Below, piece after piece: positions 8,901 to 18,061 of a DNA stretch of 64,000 nt. The stretch comes from Verrucomicrobiaceae bacterium UBA1938 (GTDB taxonomy: Bacteria; Verrucomicrobiota; Verrucomicrobiia; Verrucomicrobiales; Verrucomicrobiaceae): positions 257,741 through 321,740 of the forward strand of contig DDFC01000035.1 of assembly GCA_002336895.1 (NCBI GenBank), written 5' to 3'. How positions within the stretch are numbered: the first letter of the stretch is position 1; every line of letters begins with the position of its first letter. A program made the position numbers and the translations under genes. The notes under the pieces were generated by a model. It was not told where the DNA came from. It made no database searches and saw only the letters and a program-made list of their open reading frames with translations.

Positions 8901-10619
8901 TTATTTCTTTTTCTTGGCGTCGCCGCTCTTGGTCGGAGCAGGCTCAGAAGCCGGTGCGGCACCTGCAGCTGCGCCAGCCTGAGGCTTCGGAAGCTTGTCG
9001 TAGATCTTCTTGGCTTCGGTGACTTCATCAGCCTTCATCTTGCCTTCGAGCTGCTTCATCACATTGGCGGTGATGTCGATGTCGGCCTTGCTGCCGCTCT
9101 TCTGAGCCAGATCGTCAGCCTGCTTGGCATAGGCCCAGGCGCGGGGAAGCTCAGGAGTGCCGGGAACCACGCCCACAGCATAGAGGTTGGCCAGACGCAG
9201 CATGGCAAGAGCCACACCCTGCTGGGCGGCGTCAGAGTAGAGGCCGGCGGCCACAGTGCGGTTCTGGCGCACGCCTGCACCCTGCTCATAGAGGATGCCG
9301 AGAGCGATCTGCGCAGGGGCAAAGCCCATGTCAGCAGCGCGCTGGTACCAGCCTGCGGCGGCCACCACGTCCTGAGTCACTCCAGTGCCGTTGGCATACA
9401 GACCGGCGAGGCGGTTCATGGCCTGCACGATGCCTGCGGTGGATGCCTTCATCAGGAAGGCAAATGCCTTGGTCGGATCTTTGTCCACCACGGTGCCGGT
9501 TTCATAGTACACACCCACGTTGTAGAAGGCTTCAGCCAGGTTGTTCTGGGCTGCCAGGCGGTAGAGGTCGAGGGCGCTCTTCGGGTTCGGCTGGACGAGG
9601 ATGTTGTCCTTGTCGTCACGCTTGCCCTTGGGGTCTTTGATGATGCCGGTTTCGAAGGCGTTGCCGAGGCGGAAGAGGGCCTGGGCGTCGTTGCCGTTGG
9701 CGGCCTTGGTGTAGTAGTCAAATGCCTTGACCACGTCCTGCTTCACATCAGCACCATCCTGGCCCACACCGTTTTCATAGATCTGACCAAGGATGCGGTT
9801 CGCAGCGGCAAGACCTTTCTCAGCAGCTTCGTTGAAGAGCTTCAGCGCTCCTGCCACGTCCTTCTTCACCAGCTTCGGGCTCTCCTTGGTGTCGGGGTCG
9901 CCATTCAGAAGGCGGGCACCATAGGTGCTCAGCGCCACGGCGCTGCCCTGCTTGCCGGCTTCGATGAGGTATTCCAGTGACTTGGCCTGGTCAGCAGGCA
10001 CGCCTTCCACTCCGGCGGCGTACATCTGGGCCAGCCCCAGGGTGGCTTCGCCGTCACCGGCCTTGTTTCCCTTTTCAAGCAGCTCCTTGGCTTTGGCGGG
10101 GCTGCGCTCCACGACCACCTGGCCTTTTTCACCTTCGGTCACACCCTGCAGGTGCAGCTGGGCCAGCATGCGGCGGGCCACTTTGTTGTCAGCGGCTTCA
10201 GCTTCCTTGATCAGCTTGATCGCTTCCTTCACGGCTTCCGGATTCTGCGCGCCAGCCTGCATCAGCACCTGGGCCAGTTCGGACTTGGCCAGCACCTGCC
10301 CCTTGTCGGCGGCCTTGCGGAAGAGAGCGGCCACTTCGTTGATGTTGGCGCCGCTGAGCACTCCCCAGTGAGCCAGCGCGTAGATCGCGTCCTTGTCTTC
10401 TTTCTGGGCGAGCTCGCGGATCTTGGCCACAGCTTCGTTGAAGGACTTGTTCACGTCCGTGTTGCCGGCGCCGGGATTCTGCTGGACCTTCTTCTGCTCG
10501 GCTTCGAGCGTCGTCAGGATGTCGACGAACTCCTTGGATGCTCCGGGCATTTCGGCAGTGTCGATGCCGGCGACTGCGACGAGGGCCGCGAGTTTAAGTT
10601 TGAGGGCTGTAAGTAACAT
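8901..10619 (-). CDS. Sel1-like/TPR repeat protein, probably exported
   Basis: From the chosen ATG at 10617-10619 the protein has 572 residues. It starts with MLLTALKLKLAALVAVAG, which is signal-like. An in-frame TTG further up (10709) would add 30 charged residues and hide this. The body is a chain of about ten Sel1-like repeats with the spacing A-x-x-LG-x-x-Y-x-x-G-x-G-V and A-x-x-WYQ/YYTKAA (for example AAGWYQRAADMGFAPAQIALGILYEQGAGV). Such solenoids act as protein-binding scaffolds. The tail is Ala/Pro-rich and ends in four lysines. There is no operon partner, and it has its own terminator at 8841-8867. Client and function are unknown. Confidence 0.85.
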   Translation of the reverse strand: MLLTALKLKLAALVAVAGIDTAEMPGASKEFVDILTTLEAEQKKVQQNPGAGNTDVNKSFNEAVAKIRELAQKEDKDAIYALAHWGVLSGANINEVAALFRKAADKGQVLAKSELAQVLMQAGAQNPEAVKEAIKLIKEAEAADNKVARRMLAQLHLQGVTEGEKGQVVVERSPAKAKELLEKGNKAGDGEATLGLAQMYAAGVEGVPADQAKSLEYLIEAGKQGSAVALSTYGARLLNGDPDTKESPKLVKKDVAGALKLFNEAAEKGLAAANRILGQIYENGVGQDGADVKQDVVKAFDYYTKAANGNDAQALFRLGNAFETGIIKDPKGKRDDKDNILVQPNPKSALDLYRLAAQNNLAEAFYNVGVYYETGTVVDKDPTKAFAFLMKASTAGIVQAMNRLAGLYANGTGVTQDVVAAAGWYQRAADMGFAPAQIALGILYEQGAGVRQNRTVAAGLYSDAAQQGVALAMLRLANLYAVGVVPGTPELPRAWAYAKQADDLAQKSGSKADIDITANVMKQLEGKMKADEVTEAKKIYDKLPKPQAGAAAGAAPASEPAPTKSGDAKKKK

Positions 10620-10804
10620 ATTGGTTGTTTGTGAGGGGCGTTTGTCCCGCTGTTCGGTGACGCGTTTATTTTTCCGGACAAACCCAAGGCAAATCAAGCT
10701 TTTGCTCAAAGTTTAATTTCGCCCCTTTCAAAAACTTACACACAAAGTTCAAAGCGTGCGGCGTTGACGCGATTCCTGCCGCCTGCCATTCTGAAGGCCC
10801 TTTC

Positions 10805-12316
10805 ATGGCCGAAAACCCCACTTCCACCGCAACCGCAGCCGCACCCTCCAAAGACGGAGGTGCTCCTGCTCCTGGCCGCGACAAATTTAAAAAGCGCAAC
10901 GAAATCCCAACCGCCGAGGAGCTTCTCGCCTCCTTCAATCGCGCTCTTCCATTCAGTGATGAAGCTGAAAAAGGCGTGCTCTCCTGCCTGCTGCAGGATC
11001 CCATGGAGCGTCTCAGCGACTGCCGTGTGAACCTGCCTTCCCTGGCCTTCTATCATGATGCCAACCGCACCATCTATGAGAAGCTGCTGGAGTTCTATGA
11101 CAAGAACCTCCCCGTCGATCCGGTCACTCTCACGCATGCCCTGCGCGAGCAAAACATGCTCGACAAAGTGGGCGGCGCCGCGGCCATCTCGGAGCTCTTC
11201 GCCTTCGTTCCCATCCCGTCTCATTTCCCCTATTACAAGCAGATCGTGCTCGAAAAGCACATCTTGCGGGAGCTCATCCACGCCAGCTCGCTGAACATCC
11301 ACCATGCCTACGAGCACGGCAAAGAGCAGATGGATGAGAACATCGACACGCTTATCGACCACGCAGAGCAGCGCATCCTCGCGGTGCGCGAGTCTGTCGG
11401 CGCAAAAGAAGGCATCAAATCCCTCTCAGCCCACGTCATGGACGCCATCGACAGCATCCAGTACATGCTGGAGCACCCCGGCCAGCTGCGCGGCCTCTCC
11501 ACCGGCTACAGCAAGCTCGATGTCATGACCTCCGGCCTGCAGGGCGGTGAAATGTTCGTCATCGCCGCCCGTCCTTCGATGGGTAAGACCTCCTTCGCCA
11601 TGAACATCGTCGAGCACATCGCCGTGGAGTGCAATACTCCCTGCGTCGTGTTCAGTCTGGAAATGAGCGCCACCATGCTCGTCCGCCGTCTTCTCGTGTC
11701 TCGTGCACGTCTCAGCATGCAGGACCTCTCCCGCGGCCTGCTCTCCCGCGCCCAGCAGGACGCGCTGGCCAAGGCCACACGCGACCTCCAGAAGGCGCAG
11801 ATCTTCATCGATGAGACCCCCGGTCTGGACATCATGGAAATGCGCGCCAAGGCCCGCCGGCTCAAAAAGCAGTACGGCATCCAGATGGTCATGATCGACT
11901 ACCTTCAGCTCGTCACCTCCAAGAGCCGCCGCGCCAAGGACAACCGTCAGATCGAAATCGCGGAAATCTCCGCCGGCATCAAGGGCCTCGCCAAAGAGCT
12001 GAACATCCCCATCATCGTTCTGGCCCAGCTCAATCGTGCGGTGGAGTCCCGCAAAGGCCAGCGCCCCGTCCTCTCCGACCTTCGTGAGTCCGGCTCCATC
12101 GAGCAGGACGCCGACATGGTGGGTCTCCTCACCCGCTCGGACTACGCCGGGGGCAAAATGGAGGTCGAAGACCCCGAGGCCGAGGAAAAGAAAAAGGGCG
12201 AGGCCATGCTCATCCTGGCCAAAAACCGTAACGGCCCCACCGACGACGTGCTCCTGCGATTCATCGACCACGCCATGCGCTTCGTCGAACGAACCGAGGA
12301 GCCCGAGTCACCCTGA
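10805..12316 (+). CDS. dnaB: Replicative DNA helicase DnaB
   Basis: A 503-residue hexameric 5'-3' helicase that unwinds the replication fork. After a low-complexity Ala/Pro/Thr tail (1-30) comes the DnaB N-terminal domain (LPFSDEAEKGVLSCLLQDP), then the RecA-like domain with Walker A ARPSMGKTS (Lys at about 261), VVFSLEMSATMLVRRLL, Walker B VMIDYLQLV and the arginine-finger region SDLRESGSIEQDADMV. It is complete and has no intein. Its stop is only 3 bases from the convergent mscL stop, so any terminator must lie inside the neighbour. Confidence 0.97.
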   Translation: MAENPTSTATAAAPSKDGGAPAPGRDKFKKRNEIPTAEELLASFNRALPFSDEAEKGVLSCLLQDPMERLSDCRVNLPSLAFYHDANRTIYEKLLEFYDKNLPVDPVTLTHALREQNMLDKVGGAAAISELFAFVPIPSHFPYYKQIVLEKHILRELIHASSLNIHHAYEHGKEQMDENIDTLIDHAEQRILAVRESVGAKEGIKSLSAHVMDAIDSIQYMLEHPGQLRGLSTGYSKLDVMTSGLQGGEMFVIAARPSMGKTSFAMNIVEHIAVECNTPCVVFSLEMSATMLVRRLLVSRARLSMQDLSRGLLSRAQQDALAKATRDLQKAQIFIDETPGLDIMEMRAKARRLKKQYGIQMVMIDYLQLVTSKSRRAKDNRQIEIAEISAGIKGLAKELNIPIIVLAQLNRAVESRKGQRPVLSDLRESGSIEQDADMVGLLTRSDYAGGKMEVEDPEAEEKKKGEAMLILAKNRNGPTDDVLLRFIDHAMRFVERTEEPESP

Positions 12317-12319
12317 TGC

Positions 12320-12727
12320 TTACTTCTTGAGCAGATCGCGGATCTCGCGCAGCAGCAGCACATCTTCGGCAGGCGCAGGCGGCGGAGCCACCGCTTCTTC
12401 CGTTTTCAGCTTGGCCAGCAGTGCGTTCACAGGCTTGACGATGACAAAGAAGATGACCGCAGCCGTGATCAGGAAGCCAATGGCTGCATTGATCACCATG
12501 CCGATGTCCAGCATGTTGGGCAGCTTATCCCCCTTCTCATTGGTGAATTCGCCGATCTTGATGCCCAGAGAGACATTCGGATTTCCACCCAGGGCTTTGA
12601 GCAGCGGCTCGATGATGCCCTTGGTGAAGGCGGTGACGATGCTGCCGAAGGCGGCACCGATGATGACACCGGTGGAGAGATCGACGACGTTGCCTTTGAG
12701 GATGAAAGCTTTGAATTCTTTGAGCAT
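12320..12727 (-). CDS. mscL: Large-conductance mechanosensitive channel
   Basis: A 135-residue MscL, a homopentameric inner-membrane channel that opens under hypo-osmotic tension. The N-terminal helix and first membrane segment read FKAFILKGNVVDLSTGVIIGAAFG, with the conserved Gly/Ala-rich pore-lining face. The second membrane segment is INAAIGFLITAAVIFFVIV, and the C-terminal bundle ends in LLLREIRDLLKK, matching the usual family ending. Length is standard (about 130-140). It converges with dnaB. Confidence 0.96.
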   Translation of the reverse strand: MLKEFKAFILKGNVVDLSTGVIIGAAFGSIVTAFTKGIIEPLLKALGGNPNVSLGIKIGEFTNEKGDKLPNMLDIGMVINAAIGFLITAAVIFFVIVKPVNALLAKLKTEEAVAPPPAPAEDVLLLREIRDLLKK

Positions 12728-12828
12728 GGCTGCGTGGTGGTGTTGAGGTTAAACGTGGCCGGTTGTGGTCAAACCAGCCACGTTTGTAACTCCATCAGCA
12801 CGCTTCAGGCCAGTCTAAAATCAGGCAT

Positions 12829-14685
12829 TCACACCTCCTGGGCGATCCGCCAGCTTTCGGCGTCCATGTTTTCCTTGAGGTGCCTGTAGCTGCTGGAGAT
12901 GCGCTCACGCGCCATCTTGCCAAAGAAGCGCACCAGCCGGACCAGCTTGTCGATTTCCACATCCGGCATGCTGGAGTCGTTCACCCGGCTCTGGGCATGC
13001 GCCAGGGTGCAGCCCCAGACAAAGAGCTCGGCGCCGATGTCCACAAAATGCCCCAGCACCACCTGGCGCTTCTCCAGCTTGGGACCGTTCAGCGCCATGG
13101 TCAGGAACAGCCTGCGGGCCAGCCTGCGGCTCTGCCGGGCTATCGAGTCCAGCTCAAGCTGCAGCGAAGGATGCAGCAGCTCTTTCACATCTCCGGCGCC
13201 AAACGGAAGCCACTTCAGCGGATACCAGGTGGCATAGAAGCGTGCCGCACGCAGGGCCGCCTTGGCACGCACCTTCCACGGCAGGGTGGAGTTCACCGCA
13301 TCAGCCCCGAGACTGAGATGCGGCTCCAGCGCCTCTCGTGCGATGAAAAGCCGCATGATCTCGCTGCTGCCTTCAAAGATCGTGTTGATGCGTGCATCCC
13401 TGAAGAGGCGCTCCACGGGTTCCGGTGTTTCGCCGCGTGCCTTCAGCGAGGCCGCCGTTTCAAAGCCGCGCCCGCCGCGCATCTGCATGGTGTCGTCCAT
13501 GATGCGCCAGGATTTTTCGCTGCCCCAGAGCTTGCCAATCGCGGCTTCAAGCCGCACGTCGGCATGCTTGTCGCGGTCCACCAGGGCGGAAACATAGCGC
13601 ACGATGCTCTCCATCGCGAAAGTGTCGGCAGCCATGCGGCTCAGCTTGTCGGCGATGGCCGCATGCCGGCCGATCGGCTGCCCCCACTGCTCGCGCGAGC
13701 GGGCCCAGCGCTTGCTGATGTCCAGGCAGCGCTGCGCCAGCCCGGTGCAGGCGGCAGGCAGCGTGATGCGCCCTGTGTTGAGCGTGGTCAGCGCCACTTT
13801 CAGGCCGCGTCCCACACCACCCAGGACATTGGCTGCAGGAACGCGCACGTTGTCGAAATGAATGACACCATTGTACAGCGCCTTCAGACCCATGAAGCGG
13901 CAGCGGTGCACGATCTCCACCCCCGGCCAGCTGGTCTCGACAATGAAGGCCGTGGTCGCATGCGGCTTTTCAGGGGTCGGAGTCTTGGCCATCACCACGA
14001 TCATTCCGGCTTTGGTGCCGTTGGTGCACCAGAGCTTTTCCCCGTTGAGGATGTAGTGCTCGCCATCCGCATCCAGCCTGGCCTCGGTCTTCATGCGCGC
14101 CGGGTCGGACCCCACTTCGTTTTCAGTCAGCGCAAAGGCGCTGATTTCACCTTTGGCACAGCGTGGCAGGTATTTCGCCTTTTGCTCTTCCGTGCCAAAC
14201 AGGATGAGCGGCTGCGGCGCCCCGATGGACTGGTGGGCTGAGAGCAGTGCAGCGAGGTTCCCGCAGCGACTTCCCAGCAGCATGGCGGCGCGTGAGTAAT
14301 TCGTCTGAGAAAGGCCCAAGCCTCCATAACGGGTTGGGATCTTGATGCCAAAAGCGCCGATCTTTGCCAGCTCGTTCAGCAGTTCGTCGGGGATCTCCCC
14401 GGTGGCGTCGATCTCGTCAGGATCGGCGTATTTGTCCAGCACGGCTTCCAGCCGGTGCAGGAAAGCGTCTCCCTGGTCGTGATCTTCCATGCTCTGCTGC
14501 GGGAATGGCAGCAGCTTGTTGAAGTCCGGCTCGCCAAAAAAGATGCCGGCGGCGATTCCGGTGTTGCGTCGTTCATCACGGGCGGCTTCCGCCATCTCGA
14601 GTGCGGCACGCTGGCCCGCATTCATGCGGGACGTGTCAATGAGGGTCCTGCCCTCCGTCTTGTTGTCTTCCAGAGTCGTTTTCAT
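12829..14685 (-). CDS. Acyl-CoA dehydrogenase
   Basis: A 618-residue FAD enzyme that catalyses the first step of beta-oxidation. I place the start at the ATG at 14683-14685 because GGAG stands 10 bases before it and the neighbouring operon genes begin with the same GCCATGAAA context. An ATT/ATG-free extension to 14724 would overlap the upstream gene. Motifs: FALTENEVGSDPARM (FAD/substrate site), LWCTNGTKA, QMRGGRGFETA, and the catalytic-glutamate segment IFEGSSEIMRLF. The extra 200 residues at the C-terminus fit the long-chain (VLCAD-like) subfamily rather than the 380-residue short-chain type. It is last in the lipid operon, after the FadB-type gene. Confidence 0.9.
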   Translation of the reverse strand: MKTTLEDNKTEGRTLIDTSRMNAGQRAALEMAEAARDERRNTGIAAGIFFGEPDFNKLLPFPQQSMEDHDQGDAFLHRLEAVLDKYADPDEIDATGEIPDELLNELAKIGAFGIKIPTRYGGLGLSQTNYSRAAMLLGSRCGNLAALLSAHQSIGAPQPLILFGTEEQKAKYLPRCAKGEISAFALTENEVGSDPARMKTEARLDADGEHYILNGEKLWCTNGTKAGMIVVMAKTPTPEKPHATTAFIVETSWPGVEIVHRCRFMGLKALYNGVIHFDNVRVPAANVLGGVGRGLKVALTTLNTGRITLPAACTGLAQRCLDISKRWARSREQWGQPIGRHAAIADKLSRMAADTFAMESIVRYVSALVDRDKHADVRLEAAIGKLWGSEKSWRIMDDTMQMRGGRGFETAASLKARGETPEPVERLFRDARINTIFEGSSEIMRLFIAREALEPHLSLGADAVNSTLPWKVRAKAALRAARFYATWYPLKWLPFGAGDVKELLHPSLQLELDSIARQSRRLARRLFLTMALNGPKLEKRQVVLGHFVDIGAELFVWGCTLAHAQSRVNDSSMPDVEIDKLVRLVRFFGKMARERISSSYRHLKENMDAESWRIAQEV

Positions 14686-14713
14686 GGCTTTAGTTCTCCA
14701 GTTGAGGTTTTGA

Positions 14714-16750
14714 TCAATAATCAATGATGCCCGTATCCCGGGCGAAAGTAACAGGGCCGCCCCGGAAGGGCGGGTAGCCGGTGCCCAGCACCATGGCCAG
14801 GTCGATGTCGTCAGCGCTGCGGGCTATGCCTTCCTTGAGACAGCGCATCGCTTCCTGGCTGATGAGGAGCGCCAGCTTCGTTTGAATGCTTTCATGCTTC
14901 GGCAGGTCCGAGTGCGTCGCGGATTCCACTTCCTTCCCCTTCTCATACTTGTAGAAGCCTTCACCACTCTTCCTGCCCAGATGTCCGGCGCTGACCATCT
15001 TTTCCAGCGCATCACTGTTTGGAAAGCGGTCTGGGAAGGCGTCTGCCAGCGTCCGCGCTACATGTGCTGCCACATCGAGGCCGATCTCATCCAGCAGGCG
15101 CATCGGCCCCATGGGCATGCCAAACTCCAGCATCGCGTCGTCGATGTCCTTCACCGGCACACCGCTCTGGTGCAGCCTCACGGCTTCCATCAGGTAAGGC
15201 ACCAGGATGCGGTTCACCAGGAACCCGGGGCTGTCTTTCACGACCACCGGGGTCTTGCCGAGCTTCTGCACAAAGCTGACCGCCGTGGCCAAAACATCCG
15301 CAGAAGTCTCCGGAAGCGTGATGATCTCCACCAACGGCATGCGGTGCACCGGATTGAAGAAGTGCAGTCCGATCACACGCTCCGGATGCGGCACGCTGCG
15401 AGCCAGTTCCGCAATGGAGAGCGCGCTGGTGTTTGTGGCCAGAATGGTGTCGTCGGAGACACGAGCCGCCAGATCGGCGAAGATCTTCTTCTTCAGCTCC
15501 ATGTTTTCCGTGGCCGCTTCGATGATGAGGTGGTGCCGGTTCAGCGGCACCTTCACATGTGCGGTGCTGATGCGGTCCAGCGTGTCACGGCCTTGCACCT
15601 GAGTCACCAGCCTGCGGCGCGTGGCATCTGAAACGAGGCCATGAATCCGTTCCAGTCCACGCGCGAGGCTGTCGTTGGAGACGTCCGTCATGAGAACACG
15701 GACGCCACGCGAAGCGAGTGTGTGCGCGATGCCCGAGCCCATCACCCCCGCACCGATGACGGTGGCATCGAGGATGGGCAGCACCGTCCCTTCAGAGACG
15801 GGCCGTTTGCCGGCTTCTTCGCGCTTGAAGAAAAGATCAATCAGCCGTGCTGCATCAGGGCTCCTGAGCAGTTCATCCACGGCATCACGCTCCATTTGCA
15901 GGCCGTTTTCGATCTCGCCACGCACCGCATGGCAGACGACCTCCACAGCCTTGGTGACCGAGGGATAAAGCCCGCGCGTCTTCTGGAGCACCTTGCGCCG
16001 CGCCATTCGTCCGATGACCGGTGCCAGGAAGTTTTCAAAATGGAACCGGGCCGCCGGGCGCTTGCCACGCAACAGACGGCGCGCCAGCACCTCCATCCGC
16101 TCCACCGGCACCACATGGCTCACTAGCCCGGCCTTTTTAGCCGCGCTGGCATTCAGCAGCTTGCCGGTGGTGATGAGGTCCAGCGCCTTGCGCAGCCCGA
16201 CCAGACGTGATAGCCGGGTGGACCCACCCCAGGCGGGCAGGATGCCGAGCTGTGTTTCTGGAAGGCCGATTTTGGTGCTGTCGTGATCGCTGGCGATGCG
16301 CCAGTCGCAGCAGAGGGTGACTTCAAAGCCGCCGCCCATGCAGGCCCCGTGGATAGTCGCTACCTTCGGAATCCGCAGCCGGGCCAGCCGGTCAAACACC
16401 GCCTGGCCGAGCCAGATGAGATCATTCACCCGCGCATGCGGCAGGCTGCGGATGGCCTTGATGTCAGCACCGGCGATGAAGATGCGCTCCTTGGCGCTGC
16501 GGAGAACCAAGGCCTTGGCACGCGTGTCGTGCTCGATGGTTTCCAAAAGATGGTTAAACTCCCTCAGAGTCTCCTCATTCCATACATTGGCGGAAGATTT
16601 CGGAGAGTCGAAGGTGATCCAGGCGATGCCGTCATGATCCACTTCCAGCCGGAAATGCTTCGGTGTTACGGGATGGCCGTGGATGATGTCCTCCAGCACA
16701 TGGGGGGGATCGTGGATGACTGCGGGGCGGTTGAGAAGGAGAGTTTTCAT
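14714..16750 (-). CDS. FadB-type enoyl-CoA hydratase / 3-hydroxyacyl-CoA dehydrogenase
   Basis: A 678-residue bifunctional beta-oxidation enzyme. The N-terminal crotonase half has the oxyanion-hole motif FIAGADIKAI (about 91-100) and ACMGGGFEVTL. The C-terminal half starts with the NAD-binding turn VIGAGVMGSGIAH and continues with NTSALSI, the catalytic ERVIGLHFFNPVHRMPLVEII and DSPGFLVNRIL. The domain order is that of FadB/FadJ. Length is slightly below E. coli FadJ (714) and FadB (729). It follows the thiolase by 35 bases. Together the two would make the trifunctional complex. Confidence 0.93.
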   Translation of the reverse strand: MKTLLLNRPAVIHDPPHVLEDIIHGHPVTPKHFRLEVDHDGIAWITFDSPKSSANVWNEETLREFNHLLETIEHDTRAKALVLRSAKERIFIAGADIKAIRSLPHARVNDLIWLGQAVFDRLARLRIPKVATIHGACMGGGFEVTLCCDWRIASDHDSTKIGLPETQLGILPAWGGSTRLSRLVGLRKALDLITTGKLLNASAAKKAGLVSHVVPVERMEVLARRLLRGKRPAARFHFENFLAPVIGRMARRKVLQKTRGLYPSVTKAVEVVCHAVRGEIENGLQMERDAVDELLRSPDAARLIDLFFKREEAGKRPVSEGTVLPILDATVIGAGVMGSGIAHTLASRGVRVLMTDVSNDSLARGLERIHGLVSDATRRRLVTQVQGRDTLDRISTAHVKVPLNRHHLIIEAATENMELKKKIFADLAARVSDDTILATNTSALSIAELARSVPHPERVIGLHFFNPVHRMPLVEIITLPETSADVLATAVSFVQKLGKTPVVVKDSPGFLVNRILVPYLMEAVRLHQSGVPVKDIDDAMLEFGMPMGPMRLLDEIGLDVAAHVARTLADAFPDRFPNSDALEKMVSAGHLGRKSGEGFYKYEKGKEVESATHSDLPKHESIQTKLALLISQEAMRCLKEGIARSADDIDLAMVLGTGYPPFRGGPVTFARDTGIIDY

Positions 16751-16785
16751 GGCTCTTGGTTGGATGAGATTTCACTGACATAAAT

Positions 16786-18057
16786 TCACAAGGCTTCGAG
16801 GCAGGCGGCCATGCCCTGGCCACCTCCCACGCACAGGCTCACGACGGCACGTTTGGAATCATTGGCATGCAGTTGATTGAGCGCGGTCTGCACCAGGCGC
16901 GCGCCCGTGGCCCCGACAGGATGGCCCAGGGCGATGGCACCACCGCAGGCGTTGATCTTCGCGGGATCGATCTCGCCCAGCGGAGCTTCCAGACCGGCAC
17001 GGCGGGCGCAGGCCGGATCTGACAGGCATTTCATGACAGCCAGCACCTGCGCGGCAAAGGCTTCGTTGATTTCGAAGACGTCTGCGTCGTCCAGCTTCCA
17101 CCCGCTGCGATGCAGTGCAGCATCCAGCGCCCTCACTGGCCCCAGCCCCATGCGGGCAGGATCGCAGCCAGTGGCGGCATAACTGACGAGGCGGCCCCTC
17201 GGCTTCCAGTTGTGAGCAGCAGCAGCTTCTTCAGTGGCCACCAGCAGAGCCACAGCTCCATCAGTGATCTGGCTGGAGTTGCCCGCCGTCACACTGCCGG
17301 TGACGGTGTCGAAGAGCGGTTTCAGTTTGGCCAGCTTTTCCAGGCTGGAGTCCGAGCGGATGCCATTATCCGCCTCCACCACATGCGCGCCCAGCACCGG
17401 GGCGATCTCCTGGCTCAGCAGGTGATTGGCGCGAGTGGCGCACAGATGACTGCGCATGGCAAAGGCGTCCTGCATCTCGCGGGAGATGCCAAACTCACGC
17501 GCCAGCACCTCGGCGGTCTGGCCCATGTTCAGGCTCGAAACCGGATCCGTCAGGCCGACCTTCAGTCCGATGACGGGCGCAAAGTCCGCCGGGCGGAAAT
17601 GCAGCGCAGCTCTGGCACGGCCGGTGAAATCCCGCGCACGATTCAACGCGGTGAACTTTTCAACGGCAGGACGGGAAAAATAGAACGGCATGTTGCTCAT
17701 GCTCTCAGTGCCGCCCACCACAAACACCTCGCCCTGGCCCGCGCACATCTTGGCATGAGCCAGCGTGATGGCCTCCAGACCGGAGGCGCAGTTGCGATGC
17801 ACCGTCATGGCCGGTTTTGCTTCAGGAAGTCCGGCCCGCAACGCGATCACGCGGGCGATGTTCATGGCTTCCGGTGGCTGGCCGACGCAGCCGATGATGG
17901 TTTCATCCACCAGCATGGGGTCGATGCCGGTGCGGGTGAGCAGCGAGGCGACCGCGTGGCGGCCGAGCTCGACTGCATCGAGATGCGCGAGGTCCGTGCC
18001 AGTGCGGGAGAAAGGCGTGCGCACGGCGTCCACAATGACAAGAGAGGGAGTTTTCAT
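16786..18057 (-). CDS. Acetyl-CoA acyltransferase (thiolase)
   Basis: A 423-residue thiolase that releases acetyl-CoA at the end of each beta-oxidation round. The nucleophile is Cys90 in HRNCASGLEA, the catalytic His is His379 in GHPVGATGAR, and the second Cys is Cys409 in CVGGGQGMA. NEAFAAQ is also present. It partners the FadB-type gene just downstream, an order (thiolase then FadB) also seen in fadI-fadJ operons. It starts 4 bases after the stop of the ligase gene, so it is tightly coupled. Confidence 0.94.
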   Translation of the reverse strand: MKTPSLVIVDAVRTPFSRTGTDLAHLDAVELGRHAVASLLTRTGIDPMLVDETIIGCVGQPPEAMNIARVIALRAGLPEAKPAMTVHRNCASGLEAITLAHAKMCAGQGEVFVVGGTESMSNMPFYFSRPAVEKFTALNRARDFTGRARAALHFRPADFAPVIGLKVGLTDPVSSLNMGQTAEVLAREFGISREMQDAFAMRSHLCATRANHLLSQEIAPVLGAHVVEADNGIRSDSSLEKLAKLKPLFDTVTGSVTAGNSSQITDGAVALLVATEEAAAAHNWKPRGRLVSYAATGCDPARMGLGPVRALDAALHRSGWKLDDADVFEINEAFAAQVLAVMKCLSDPACARRAGLEAPLGEIDPAKINACGGAIALGHPVGATGARLVQTALNQLHANDSKRAVVSLCVGGGQGMAACLEAL

Positions 18058-18061
18058 GGCG

